Source: Acinetobacter colistiniresistens (GTDB lineage: Bacteria; Pseudomonadota; Gammaproteobacteria; Pseudomonadales; Moraxellaceae). From it: a DNA stretch of 64,000 bases. How positions within the stretch are numbered: the stretch's first letter is position 1; each line of letters opens with the position of its first letter. Below are positions 55,182 to 63,839 of this stretch, in pieces. The stretch spans positions 146,248 through 210,247 of the forward strand of contig NZ_KE340379.1 in NCBI RefSeq assembly GCF_000413935.1, in the 5' to 3' direction. The notes below the pieces were generated by a model. It did no database searches and was not told the origin of the DNA. It was given only the letters and a program-made list of their open reading frames with translations. Made by a program: the position numbers and the translations under genes.

Positions 55182-56198
55182 CTAGATTAGTCCTGCATCT
55201 TTGCATTCCAATTTGATATAGGCATAGAAAATAGGGGCAACGATTAAACCACTTAATCCAAAAATTGACTCGAAAATTAGCATTGCCAATAAAACTTCCC
55301 ATGCACTGGCATTAATTTTAGTACCAATAATCTTGGCATTGATGAAGTATTCAAGCTTATGAATAATCACCAGATAAGCTAGGGCAATGGCTGCCACAGA
55401 CAGCGAAATGGTTAAGCCCGCCATGATGATCAAGGTATTTGAAATCAGGTTACCAATAATAGGGAGTAAGCCAAAAATAAAAGTCAGAATGGTCAGCGTC
55501 TTCGCAAAAGGCAAGTGGATATTAAAGATCGGTAAAACGATAAAAACGAAAATGATAAACAGACCTGTATTGATCAGGGAGATCTTCACTTGGGCAAATA
55601 CCACATTCTTAAACGAAATCGATAGCTTTTGAATGCGATGCAAAATTGCAGCTTTAAATGCAGGTTGTGGCGCATGTTGTTTAAAATTCTGAATCGATAC
55701 CAAAATACCAACAATCAGGCCAATGACCATGGTCGCAAGGTTGTGCAGAATATCTGTGCCTGTATTTTTGACAATCGAGATATTATTTTTGATAAAGGAT
55801 AGAATCTGGTTTTTGATATCGGCAACACTATGCGGCAGATAGCCTGGCAAATATTGACTCATCTCCGCCTGAAACTTAATCAGGGTTTGATCAATTTTAA
55901 AGTTAAATGAATTGAGGCCAGTTCCTTTTAGATCATAGATTACAAAGCTAATCAGGCTGGTAATAAAGAAACCCAGTAATACGATAGTGGCTACGCCTAA
56001 GATAATACTGATAAAGATTCGTGCCCGTTGTCCATCAATATGCTTCTCAACAATTGAACTTAAGCTATTAATAATTTCAAAGACTAAAAAACCAGCAAAA
56101 AAACTCGGCAGCAGATGCAAGGGAATGACCATCATTAAAAATAAAGACATCAGAATAAAACTGGCGATGATGCTTTGACGGTCATTAAGTAGATTCAT
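55182..56198 (-). CDS. AI-2E transporter family (PerM/YdiK type) membrane protein
   Basis: A 338-residue membrane protein with about seven helices. There is an N-terminal hydrophobic pair (about 8-40), a helix near 62-90, a polar amphipathic region (100-145), then helices near 150-170, 205-230, 235-285 and 295-330. GLLPIIGNLISNTLIIMAGL matches the family's conserved G-x-x-P motif. The family was named for AI-2 export, but other members are Na+/H+ or other transporters, so substrate is open. Confidence 0.87.
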   Translation of the reverse strand: MNLLNDRQSIIASFILMSLFLMMVIPLHLLPSFFAGFLVFEIINSLSSIVEKHIDGQRARIFISIILGVATIVLLGFFITSLISFVIYDLKGTGLNSFNFKIDQTLIKFQAEMSQYLPGYLPHSVADIKNQILSFIKNNISIVKNTGTDILHNLATMVIGLIVGILVSIQNFKQHAPQPAFKAAILHRIQKLSISFKNVVFAQVKISLINTGLFIIFVFIVLPIFNIHLPFAKTLTILTFIFGLLPIIGNLISNTLIIMAGLTISLSVAAIALAYLVIIHKLEYFINAKIIGTKINASAWEVLLAMLIFESIFGLSGLIVAPIFYAYIKLECKDAGLI

Positions 56199-56288
56199 GA
56201 TCTATATGCCTGATTTGAGTTGTTGTTATGCTAAAGGACAAAAGTATGATTTTGATTACATTCGGAGAGTTTAAGCCGATAATTAAGC

Positions 56289-56984
56289 TTAATCAATTTC
56301 CATTTTATCAATATGACGTGCACCTTCTAGAATCATACGAATCATCACCATAGTCTGTTCAGCGACTTCGGTACGCTGCTCAACAGGCAAATCCAACACT
56401 TTTGCACCCATATTGAACACCAATTGAGTAATGGCTTTAGCGACAAGATCAGCATGACTGATTTTACTGTTATTCATTTGTTCTAAACGAATCAGGTCTT
56501 CTTGAAGCTCTTGCTGAAAGAAGTTGAGTTGGCGATCAACCGCTGCTTTATATGAAGTCGAGCCCGTATAACCTTCGCGTAATAACAAACTCAGGTTGCC
56601 TTCATCGGTATTCAATTGTTGAATAAACACTTCGACTGAACTACGGATAATACTTTGCTGTTTTGAGGCCTGTAAGCGTGCTTCCCGAATAATGCGGCGG
56701 AGCACCAAGCCAGATTGATCAATCAAGGCAATAGCCAGTTCATCAATGTCCTTGAAATGGCGATAAAAACTATTGGGTGCAATACCAGCTTCACGTGCAA
56801 TTTCACGTAAGCTGAGAGACGCAATACTTTTTTGTGGGCCGATGAGATTCAGTGTGGCTTGAAACAACTCTTCTTTGGTAATGGTTGCTTTTCTACCTAC
56901 AGAGCGCACAGGAGATTTCATGGGAATGACATCTTGTTCGTTTACGTTGTCATGGCCGAGCGGTAAAAAAGAAGAATGAACCAT
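56289..56984 (-). CDS. desT: TetR-family regulator, DesT/FabR type
   Basis: A 231-residue TetR regulator. The DNA-binding domain (KEELFQATLNLIG, SLSLREIAREAGIAPNSFYRHFKDIDELAIALID) is strongly like FabR and DesT, which sense saturated/unsaturated acyl-CoA. The C-terminal effector domain follows. It is divergent from a ferredoxin reductase-desaturase pair as in Pseudomonas DesT-DesCB, which supports the name. The 30-residue polar N-terminus is variable; ATG at 56984 is used, TTG at 56993 and ATG at 56921 (N-terminus MKSPVRSVGRKATI) are alternatives. Confidence 0.88.
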   Translation of the reverse strand: MVHSSFLPLGHDNVNEQDVIPMKSPVRSVGRKATITKEELFQATLNLIGPQKSIASLSLREIAREAGIAPNSFYRHFKDIDELAIALIDQSGLVLRRIIREARLQASKQQSIIRSSVEVFIQQLNTDEGNLSLLLREGYTGSTSYKAAVDRQLNFFQQELQEDLIRLEQMNNSKISHADLVAKAITQLVFNMGAKVLDLPVEQRTEVAEQTMVMIRMILEGARHIDKMEID

Positions 56985-57062
56985 TGTTTTCAATATATAA
57001 GTAAGCTACTCGGGATTATAACGATTGTCTGTGGACTTGTGAAATGTAAATTCTTATACGAG

Positions 57063-57092
57063 TGTATATACAAATATATATACATATGTATA
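57063..57092. promoter_or_regulatory. Operator-like palindromes between desT and desCB
   Basis: TGTATATA (57063-57070) and TATATACA (57077-57084) form perfect 8-base arms with a 6-base spacer. Overlapping this is TATACATATGTATA (57079-57092), a perfect 14-base palindrome. They lie 33 bases before the oxidoreductase start and are the best candidates for DesT binding. The sequence is AT-rich, so chance palindromes are possible. Confidence 0.5.
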
Positions 57093-57124
57093 ATAATTAG
57101 CAAACAACCAGAGTAAAACTGCTC

Positions 57125-58192
57125 ATGCAAGCAATTGAAAAGAGAAATTCTCTATTTAATTCGTTGGCTCAAAGTGTCATGAATAGCCATGACGCCAATT
57201 TTTGGTTACAGAAAATCAATCCATTGTGGTCCATTAATCAGCCTCTTGCTAAAATCGTAAAAAAACAAATTGTGGCAAAAGATACGGTCAGTCTAATGTT
57301 GCAATGCAATCGACATGTCGTTCGCGGGGTTGCAGGGCAGCATCATCCAGTGACTGTGGATATCGCAGGGCGTCATTACGAACGAACTTATAGCTTGATG
57401 CAAGTCGATGCCGATCATCTTTGTTTAACCGTGAAAAAAGTGGATCAAGGTTTGGTGAGTTCGTGGTTGGTTGAACAAAGTCAAACTGGTGACATGCTAC
57501 GTTTGGGACAACCCTACGGTGAGATGCAACAATTGGTTGTGACTCCTCACTTGTTATTGCTGGCTGCAGGAAGTGGCATCACGCCGATGTTGAGCTTGAT
57601 TGAAGCTTTGTGTCAGTCAAAACAGTTGAATACCACGGTGGTTCAATTGATGTATTGGGTAAAAACCCATGCAGATGCAGCTTATGCTGAATATCTGAAA
57701 GAAGTGTCAGAAAATTTTTCAAATTTTAGCGCTCAAATTTTTTATACCCAAGAGCAAGACTCACGTTTAAACCAAAGTCATGTAGATCAATTGACATCTT
57801 TAAATGAAACCACCGTGTATGCCTGTGGTCCCTCAGGTTTTGCTGCAACAGCAGAAAGTCTGTTTCAGAATGCTGCCGCACTGCACACAGAAGCATTTAG
57901 CTTAAGCCAATTTGAGCAAGAGCAATCCGAGACCGGTTTTATTAATGTCACTTTGACGCAATCCAATAAAACCATTGCCATTCCAAAAGGGCAGTCAATT
58001 CTTGCAAGCTTGGAACATCAAGGCATTAAGCCTAAACATGGTTGTCGGATGGGCATTTGTAATAAATGTGCGTGTAACAAGGCACAGGGTGCGACCAAAA
58101 ACTTGTTGAATGGTGCTGCCAATAATGAACCAACGCAGTTATTAAAAATTTGTGTTAATTCAGCCCAGTCTGATCTTGTGATTGATCTATAA
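57125..58192 (+). CDS. desC: Ferredoxin reductase partner of desaturase (DesC type)
   Basis: A 355-residue electron-transfer flavoprotein. FAD domain with HYERTYSLMQ, NAD(P)H domain with LLLAAGSGITPMLSLIEAL and VYACGPSGFAATAE, and a C-terminal plant-type 2Fe-2S domain with CRMGICNKCACN and a distal Cys in LKICVNS. It should pass electrons from NADPH to the desaturase encoded next, eight to fourteen bases downstream. Length and layout fit DesC. Confidence 0.9.
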   Translation: MQAIEKRNSLFNSLAQSVMNSHDANFWLQKINPLWSINQPLAKIVKKQIVAKDTVSLMLQCNRHVVRGVAGQHHPVTVDIAGRHYERTYSLMQVDADHLCLTVKKVDQGLVSSWLVEQSQTGDMLRLGQPYGEMQQLVVTPHLLLLAAGSGITPMLSLIEALCQSKQLNTTVVQLMYWVKTHADAAYAEYLKEVSENFSNFSAQIFYTQEQDSRLNQSHVDQLTSLNETTVYACGPSGFAATAESLFQNAAALHTEAFSLSQFEQEQSETGFINVTLTQSNKTIAIPKGQSILASLEHQGIKPKHGCRMGICNKCACNKAQGATKNLLNGAANNEPTQLLKICVNSAQSDLVIDL

Positions 58193-58206
58193 GAGAGTAA
58201 TTGATT

Positions 58207-59301
58207 ATGAACATGCCTGTTAAAATTGAATTTTTTAAAAATCCAAAAAATCGTGATTTAACTGCCGCAGAACTAGATGCTTTTGCTCGTGAACTGGATC
58301 AAATCAAACAAGAAGTATTGGATGATTTGGGTGAAAAAGACGCAAAATATATCCGCCGTGTTTATTCTACCATTCGCTATAGCAGTTTAGCAGGGCGTGC
58401 TTGCCTGTTCTTGGGATGGTTTCCACCAGCATGGTTACTCGGGACAGGCTTACTTGGCTTTGCCAAAATCATGGAAAATATGGAGTTGGGTCATAATGTC
58501 ATGCATGGTCAATATGACTGGATGAATGATCCGAAGTTCAATGGCCAAACCTATGAATGGGATACGGTCGGAACTTCAGATAACTGGCGTCAAACCCATA
58601 ATTATAAACATCATACCTATACCAATGTAAAAGGCATGGACGATGATGTCGGTTATGGCGTGTTCCGCTTATTCCCTGAGCAGCGTTGGTCGAAATTTAC
58701 CTTGATCCAACCCATGTACATTGTGCCATTTAGTTTGCTGTTCCAATGGGGCGTAGCAATCCAAAACCTTGAATTGGGTAAAGTGCTGTATAAGCGTAAA
58801 AGCATGGCTGAATTCAAACGTGAATGGCAGCCTGCGCAAAAGAAAATCATGAAGCAAATGTTCAAGGACTATGTGTTCTTTCCATTGATTGCAGGCCCAG
58901 CAGCACTTCCTGTGTTTGCCGGCAACTTGGTGGCGAATGGGATTCGTAATGTCTGGACATTCAGTATTATTTTCTGTGGGCACTTTACCAAGGATGTTGA
59001 GGTTTTTCCGAAGACAATTCTAAAAGATGAAAGCCGTGGCCATTGGTATATGCGCCAGATCCGTGGTTCATCAAATTTAACGGGATCGGAAGCTTTTCAT
59101 ATTTTGACAGGGCATTTGAGTCATCAGATTGAGCATCATTTATTTCCGGATATTCCCGCGCGTCGCTATCGTCAGGTTGCTCCAAAAGTGCAAGCTGTGT
59201 GTGAAAAATATGGTCTGCATTATAACAATGCCAGTTTTGTGAAACAGTTTGGTGAAGTCGTTGGGCGTATTTTTAAATATGCACTGCCTTTTAAAAAGTA
59301 G
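58207..59301 (+). CDS. desB: Membrane acyl-CoA/fatty-acid desaturase (DesB type)
   Basis: A 364-residue integral di-iron desaturase. Three histidine boxes: HNVMHGQ, HNYKHHTY and HQIEHHLFPD. Hydrophobic helices are near 65-90 and 225-260. In Pseudomonas DesB introduces a Delta-9 double bond into exogenous acyl chains under aerobic conditions. ATG at 58207 with GAGAG upstream is preferred over TTG at 58201. It is one operon with desC and controlled by the divergent DesT. Confidence 0.93.
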   Translation: MNMPVKIEFFKNPKNRDLTAAELDAFARELDQIKQEVLDDLGEKDAKYIRRVYSTIRYSSLAGRACLFLGWFPPAWLLGTGLLGFAKIMENMELGHNVMHGQYDWMNDPKFNGQTYEWDTVGTSDNWRQTHNYKHHTYTNVKGMDDDVGYGVFRLFPEQRWSKFTLIQPMYIVPFSLLFQWGVAIQNLELGKVLYKRKSMAEFKREWQPAQKKIMKQMFKDYVFFPLIAGPAALPVFAGNLVANGIRNVWTFSIIFCGHFTKDVEVFPKTILKDESRGHWYMRQIRGSSNLTGSEAFHILTGHLSHQIEHHLFPDIPARRYRQVAPKVQAVCEKYGLHYNNASFVKQFGEVVGRIFKYALPFKK

Positions 59302-59315
59302 GCGATAAAGCCTTA

Positions 59316-59350
59316 AAAGGCCCTGAATGCATTTGCTTCAGGGCTTTTTT
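59316..59350 (+). terminator. Terminator after desB
   Basis: GCCCTGAA and TTCAGGGC pair around a 9-base loop and are followed by TTTTTT. Confidence 0.8.
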
Positions 59351-59353
59351 ATT

Positions 59354-59821
59354 TTATTTCTTCTTTTTGGAAATCCACATGTTAATGGTGGCATGGAAAA
59401 CTTTTTCGTTGTGCTGATCAAGGACATCAACATTGACTAAGTATTCTCCAGCTTTGTCCCAATCGTAATGGTCATCAACAGGGGTGGCGATCGCAACCAG
59501 ATCAGATTCGGCCTTCTTTAAATATTCAACCGTCATACCTTTCGGAATCCAGCGATGTGTGTTGGGAACCGTGACTTCAGTCATGGTGCCACCCGCAAGT
59601 TCGGCCATATTACACATCGCAATTGCGTGTACCGTACCAATATGATTCAGCACAGAACGCTTTTTCTTGATGCTGATTCTACAAGAATTGGGTTTTAGTT
59701 CTTCAAACAAAGGCGAGATACTACTGAAATAAGGTGCTTTAACACATAGCATTCGAGTGAATGTCCACTTTCCTGCAGGTAAGGCTGAGACTTTATTCCA
59801 CAATTCTAAGGTTGAAGCCAT
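59354..59821 (-). CDS. Hotdog-fold DUF4442 protein
   Basis: A 155-residue putative thioesterase of the DUF4442 hotdog group. APYFSSISPLFEELKPNSCRISIKKKRSVLNHIGTVHAIAMCNMAELAGG is the conserved core, with NHIGTVHA replacing the usual hotdog active-site HGG. Divergent from a TetR regulator with shared intergenic operators, which suggests the two are co-regulated. Function unknown. Confidence 0.87.
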   Translation of the reverse strand: MASTLELWNKVSALPAGKWTFTRMLCVKAPYFSSISPLFEELKPNSCRISIKKKRSVLNHIGTVHAIAMCNMAELAGGTMTEVTVPNTHRWIPKGMTVEYLKKAESDLVAIATPVDDHYDWDKAGEYLVNVDVLDQHNEKVFHATINMWISKKKK

Positions 59822-59837
59822 GGTCAGATTTCCTGTG

Positions 59838-59872
59838 ACAGAATTAAATTCTTTTACAGAATATAATTCTGT
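59838..59872. promoter_or_regulatory. Two tandem TetR-type operators
   Basis: ACAGAATTAAATTCTTT (59838-59854) and ACAGAATATAATTCTGT (59856-59872) are two 17-base pseudo-palindromes of the form ACAGAAT-N3-ATTCTGT; the second is perfect and the first has one mismatch. They lie between the DUF4442 gene and the TetR gene. Their centres are 18 bases apart, nearly two helical turns. Confidence 0.7.
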
Positions 59873-59932
59873 TTACAAGTTGCGGTCAAGTCATACACAA
59901 TAGTTCCGACTATTGGTAAATTTGATTGAACT

Positions 59933-60592
59933 ATGCAAACGGCACAGCAGTTATTGGAACGCTTATATCCACAACGTCGATCGTTGCTAAAAAGACAAAT
60001 TCTGTTAGATGCATTGTCTTGTTTTCTTGAACATGGTTTGGAAACCACCAGTATTGAAATGATTCGGGAAAAATCTGACAGTAGTGTGGGGGCTATTTAT
60101 CATCATTTTAAGAATAAAGATGGGGTCGTTGCAGCATTGGTATTTGCTGCTTTAGATGATCAGGCACAGTTGCGAGATCAATATTTACAACAAGCAAAGT
60201 CGCTGAAAGAACTGCTCGATGCGCTGATTTATAGTTATACGGATTGGGTCTCTGATCAGCCCAAGTTTGCACAGTTTTTATTACTTGCTCATTTTAGTGT
60301 GCGGCAGGGTGAGTATGGGCAAAGCTTAAATGATAAAAATAAACTTAGGAATCAAAAGATTGTCGGCTATATTTCCAATTATGCAGATGCCAGTTTATTA
60401 AAATCAGTACCACCCGAGTTAATGATGTCTTTGGTAATTGGTGCAACAGAAAGCTATTGTCGCGCTTGGTTGTCTGGAAAAGTGGTGACCAACCCTAAAA
60501 TGTATAGAGAAAGCTTGGCACAGGCGGCTTGGGATTCCTTACAACATTTAAGCAAAGTTCCATTAGATCAAAACCATCAGGGTCATAATTAA
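59933..60592 (+). CDS. TetR-family transcriptional regulator
   Basis: A 219-residue regulator. DNA-binding domain with ILLDALSCFLEHGLETTSIEMIREKSDSSVGAIYHHFKNKDGVVAALV, ordinary for TetR. The C-terminal ligand domain is variable. Its start is weak (no clear Shine-Dalgarno sequence). Divergent from the DUF4442 gene, with tandem operators between, so autoregulation plus control of that gene is the simplest reading. Confidence 0.88.
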   Translation: MQTAQQLLERLYPQRRSLLKRQILLDALSCFLEHGLETTSIEMIREKSDSSVGAIYHHFKNKDGVVAALVFAALDDQAQLRDQYLQQAKSLKELLDALIYSYTDWVSDQPKFAQFLLLAHFSVRQGEYGQSLNDKNKLRNQKIVGYISNYADASLLKSVPPELMMSLVIGATESYCRAWLSGKVVTNPKMYRESLAQAAWDSLQHLSKVPLDQNHQGHN

Positions 60593-60638
60593 GGACGGGT
60601 TCAGGAGGATTTTATCCCTGAACTTGAGTTAAATTTGT

Positions 60639-60743
60639 ATGAACTCTAAAGTGAGTTGGGGCGAAATTCATCAAAAACTTACTGAATTTGACGAGCTACC
60701 TAATATGCTGGAGTTGGTGAGTTATTTTGAGATGAATCAATAA
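60639..60743 (+). CDS. Possible 34-residue small ORF
   Basis: ATG at 60639 opens MNSKVSWGEIHQKLTEFDELP and continues to TAA at 60741-60743, a soluble, acidic peptide. A GAG lies 10 bases upstream. It ends directly at the terminator hairpin of the opposite-strand receptor gene. It could be real or a fragment; nothing similar is known to me. Confidence 0.25.
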   Translation: MNSKVSWGEIHQKLTEFDELPNMLELVSYFEMNQ

Positions 60744-60744
60744 A

Positions 60745-60774
60745 AAAAGCAGAAAACAGGTGTTTTCTGCTTTT
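60745..60774 (-). terminator. Terminator after the FecA-like receptor
   Basis: AAAAGCAGAAAACA and TGTTTTCTGCTTTT pair with a two-base loop in the perfect form; the A-run at 60742-60748 gives T on the minus strand. It is 19 bases past the receptor stop. Confidence 0.75.
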
Positions 60775-60793
60775 AGGTGTAGACCGTATTAAA

Positions 60794-62971
60794 TTAGAAA
60801 TCAAACGAGGTCTGTAAATAATAGGTACGAGAAGGGCCTGCGTAGATGCCACCAACCTGATCTGCTGAGCGGGTGTAGTAGTCATGATTAAATAAGTTCT
60901 TTACACCCAAGCCAACTTTTAAGCCTGAGAAGGGCGTATTGGCAAAATCATAAGCTGCACGAACGCCAACGATACCGTAACCTGGAATATTGCCATAACG
61001 ACCAGTTCCATCATTGATGTTACCTGAGGCTGTTTGACTTGACTGGGCATAGAGATTGGTATTGAAGGTCCATTGATCATGTTTGTAATCAATCCCAGCA
61101 TTGCCGATCCAGTTTGAATAGAAATCTAATTCATTGCCTGAGTCTTGCCCTGCCGACGCGGTTGCTTTGGTATAGGTGGTATTGGCATACATCGAGATAT
61201 TGGCTAGGTCATCATTGATTGCCCCTAGATTATATTTAAAGCCGAGTTCAGCACCTTTATGTTTGGTTGCGCCCAAATTTGAATAGGTTTGTGTTGCATC
61301 ATCACGCTTGAGCTGATCGGCGAAGTCAATATAAAACAGGGTGAATTCAAGTGATAAATAATCATCTAGATAATGCGTACCGATTTCATAATTATCTGCT
61401 TTTTCAGGATTTAAACCATCCATGGTCAGATAAGCACCTCTGGCATTGGTATTGGCCATTTGACTATATTGCAGTGGTGCAAATGATTTGCCGTAGTTGG
61501 CAAAGATATTCCACTGATCATTGGCTTTATACATCACCGCGAAGCTTGGCAGCACAGCGTCATAGGACTTGCTGGCATTGACCCCATTCAGAACTGAATA
61601 ATCGCGGTTTAACTTATACATGTTTTCATTGGTTTTAATTCGCTCGAAACGAATCCCTGGCGTAATCGACCATGCGCCTAAATCAGTACGGTTATCGACA
61701 TAGACAGCATGAGCTTCAGTGTCTCCATCGGCTTTGGTCCAGCCATAAAAATCACTTGGGCCTGTGTCACGGTTATAATTGGCGCGATCAACGGATTCAC
61801 TGCTTGTTTCCTTTAAATAGCGATAACCGACAGACACTTCATTTAGGGTGTCGCCGAGCTGAAACGCATGTGAATAGCGTGGCTCAATTGCAGTCACTTT
61901 ATAATCACGTGGTGCAGTTTGATAGACGCTAGAGCCGCTACGTTCTACACCCGCATCACGATAACTATCAAGATGGTAGGTGAGAACTTCAAAAGCATTA
62001 TTGTCTTTTTTATAATTATATTTGAGTGAGATGTCGTTACGGTTGCCTTCCATATAGTCATGGTTGCGCAAAGACTGATAGGGGTTTTGCGCATACTGCG
62101 CAGGGGTTAAGCCGCCAGGCATATCCACCTTGGCTTCATAACGATGTAGATTTGCTTCAATGCTTGAATAATCATCTAAGGCATAGCTGGCTTTTAAACG
62201 TAGATCATTGATATTGGCATAATCATTTTGGTCACGATAACCATCACCATTCACGCCTGAATAGAGCAAAGCCAGACCGAGTCCATTGTCTAAAGTCGTT
62301 CCGATAAAGAGATTTGGATTGACTTTTAAGTTGCCATTCTCAGCTACTTCGGTGGTCATACCGACACTGGCTGCAAAATTCTCTGGAATGCTGCGCGTAT
62401 TAAAATTGATAATCCCACCGACATTTTGCGGCCCAAAGCGGACGGAGCCTGCACCACGAACCACATCAATCGACTCCATATTGCCTAGAGTCGTTGGGGC
62501 TAAAGAAAGTTGGGGTTGTCCATAGGGTGCTACCGCTAAAGGTACACCATCAATCATCAACTGCGAACGGGGTGAAAATCTTGAAGTCAGGCCACGAACA
62601 CCAATACTTAAAGATGCATCACTGCCAGATGTACCCGAATTTTCAGAAACCTGAACACCGGGAACGGTACGTAACGCTTCTTTAACCGAGGTAGCACCGC
62701 GTGCTTCTAAACTTTGTTGATCAACCACAGTACGAGCACCAGGGTGGTTGAGCACTTTTTTCGCATTGGCTTGTTCTAACCAGTTGCCTTCGGCTTGGAT
62801 GGAAATGGTGGCAAGTGTTTGTGTGGTATTACTTTGGTTGTCAGCTGCAAATGTTGTGGAAGTAACACAGCTGATCAGGGCTGTGATTGCACAGTTTAGG
62901 GCAGAGGGCTTAAATTTGGAAAAAGAAACAGGATGAGAAAACGAACACGTCATAGGTTGATTGCCGAGCAT
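60794..62971 (-). CDS. FecA-like TonB-dependent receptor
   Basis: A 725-residue outer-membrane receptor closely like E. coli FecA (ferric dicitrate). GVRGLTSRFSPRSQLMIDGV, LAVAPYGQPQLSLAPTTLGN and DVVRGAGSVRFGPQNVGGI in the plug, plus DMPGGLTPAQY and GIYAGPSRTYYLQTSFDF in the barrel, are FecA-branch features. After the signal peptide (about 1-42) the TonB box (TLATISIQA) follows almost at once. The periplasmic signalling domain that FecA uses to activate FecR/FecI is therefore missing, and no fecIR pair is nearby. A second ATG at 62953 is possible. The ligand could be citrate or a related carboxylate siderophore. Confidence 0.9.
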   Translation of the reverse strand: MLGNQPMTCSFSHPVSFSKFKPSALNCAITALISCVTSTTFAADNQSNTTQTLATISIQAEGNWLEQANAKKVLNHPGARTVVDQQSLEARGATSVKEALRTVPGVQVSENSGTSGSDASLSIGVRGLTSRFSPRSQLMIDGVPLAVAPYGQPQLSLAPTTLGNMESIDVVRGAGSVRFGPQNVGGIINFNTRSIPENFAASVGMTTEVAENGNLKVNPNLFIGTTLDNGLGLALLYSGVNGDGYRDQNDYANINDLRLKASYALDDYSSIEANLHRYEAKVDMPGGLTPAQYAQNPYQSLRNHDYMEGNRNDISLKYNYKKDNNAFEVLTYHLDSYRDAGVERSGSSVYQTAPRDYKVTAIEPRYSHAFQLGDTLNEVSVGYRYLKETSSESVDRANYNRDTGPSDFYGWTKADGDTEAHAVYVDNRTDLGAWSITPGIRFERIKTNENMYKLNRDYSVLNGVNASKSYDAVLPSFAVMYKANDQWNIFANYGKSFAPLQYSQMANTNARGAYLTMDGLNPEKADNYEIGTHYLDDYLSLEFTLFYIDFADQLKRDDATQTYSNLGATKHKGAELGFKYNLGAINDDLANISMYANTTYTKATASAGQDSGNELDFYSNWIGNAGIDYKHDQWTFNTNLYAQSSQTASGNINDGTGRYGNIPGYGIVGVRAAYDFANTPFSGLKVGLGVKNLFNHDYYTRSADQVGGIYAGPSRTYYLQTSFDF

Positions 62972-63003
62972 CTGAATTGGAGGAGTTATTTTGAGTCGTT
63001 ATC

Positions 63004-63022
63004 TTAATTGATTATTGTTCTC
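63004..63022 (-). promoter_or_regulatory. Fur-box-like site before the FecA-like receptor
   Basis: On the minus strand GAGAACAATAATCAATTAA matches the Fur consensus at 12 of 19 positions by eye. It is 33 bases before the receptor start, consistent with iron repression in the absence of FecI. Weak match in AT-rich DNA. Confidence 0.4.
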
Positions 63023-63093
63023 GTTTATAGCTATTGCTTAGTTAAGTTTAATTTAAAATTCATATTATCTATATAAATATTCCTGTACAGATA

Positions 63094-63121
63094 AAAAAAC
63101 CGTGCTTGAGCACGGTTTTTT
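63094..63121 (-). terminator. Terminator after the SIMPL gene
   Basis: AAAAAACCGTGC and GCACGGTTTTTT pair perfectly around TTGA; the minus strand ends in a T-run, 16 bases past the stop codon. Confidence 0.9.
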
Positions 63122-63137
63122 GTTGTTATCAGAGCTA

Positions 63138-63839
63138 TTATTTAAATTGAATTGAACCATTGGCACTGACCGTGATTTTTGATTCACCTGCGGCCATGTC
63201 TTGTGCAGGTGCAGCCTCAGCCATGGCAAACTTGGCCATACCACCACGCATCATCGGTTGTGGGAAATAATTGCTGGTGTTCAGGTTTAAACTGACCAGA
63301 TTATATTGACCTTTGTTCCATGCTTGGGTAATGGCTTGTGCGCGTTGTTGGAAGTTTTTCGATGCTTCGATCATCAGCTCATTTTCAACTTTTTTACGTT
63401 GTTCATCAGAGACAGTGAAGTTAACCGATTGAGTTTGGAAACTCTGTTGTAACTCGCTGATCAACTGACTTGCTGCTTTAAAGTCTTTACTTTCCAGTTG
63501 GATTTCAGCACGAGCACGCCACTCTTTCAATTTATTGCTGTCATTGTCGTACACAGGGTAGGTACTTTGTGCACCTGTTTCGACTTTAACTTGTGGATAT
63601 TTACGGGCAATCGCTTGCGCCTGATTCATCAGTTGGTTGATCTGGCTAGACAGTTCTGCAGGTTGTTTGTTACTTTTCTCGATAAATAATACTGCACGCA
63701 TTTCATCGTTGGCGACTTGGCGTGAGGCATCCGCTTGGATATTGACAATGTTGTAGTTCAAGTTCTCAGTCTCATGAGCAAAAAGGCTTGGGCTTAATGC
63801 TGCCCCGATCATTAATGTAGCAAGTGCTAAAGTACGCAT
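63138..63839 (-). CDS. SIMPL-domain (DUF541) periplasmic protein
   Basis: A 233-residue exported protein. Signal peptide 1-21 (SPSLFAHE), then the SIMPL domain: NIQADASRQVANDEMRAVLFIE, ARAEIQLESKDFKAASQLISELQQ, VENELMIEASKNFQQRAQAI and KITVSANGSIQF. Family members form oligomeric rings in the periplasm; E. coli YggE is linked to oxidative stress, but no biochemical function is settled. The frame extends to 63884, but ATG at 63839 has AAGGA upstream. Confidence 0.88.
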   Translation of the reverse strand: MRTLALATLMIGAALSPSLFAHETENLNYNIVNIQADASRQVANDEMRAVLFIEKSNKQPAELSSQINQLMNQAQAIARKYPQVKVETGAQSTYPVYDNDSNKLKEWRARAEIQLESKDFKAASQLISELQQSFQTQSVNFTVSDEQRKKVENELMIEASKNFQQRAQAITQAWNKGQYNLVSLNLNTSNYFPQPMMRGGMAKFAMAEAAPAQDMAAGESKITVSANGSIQFK

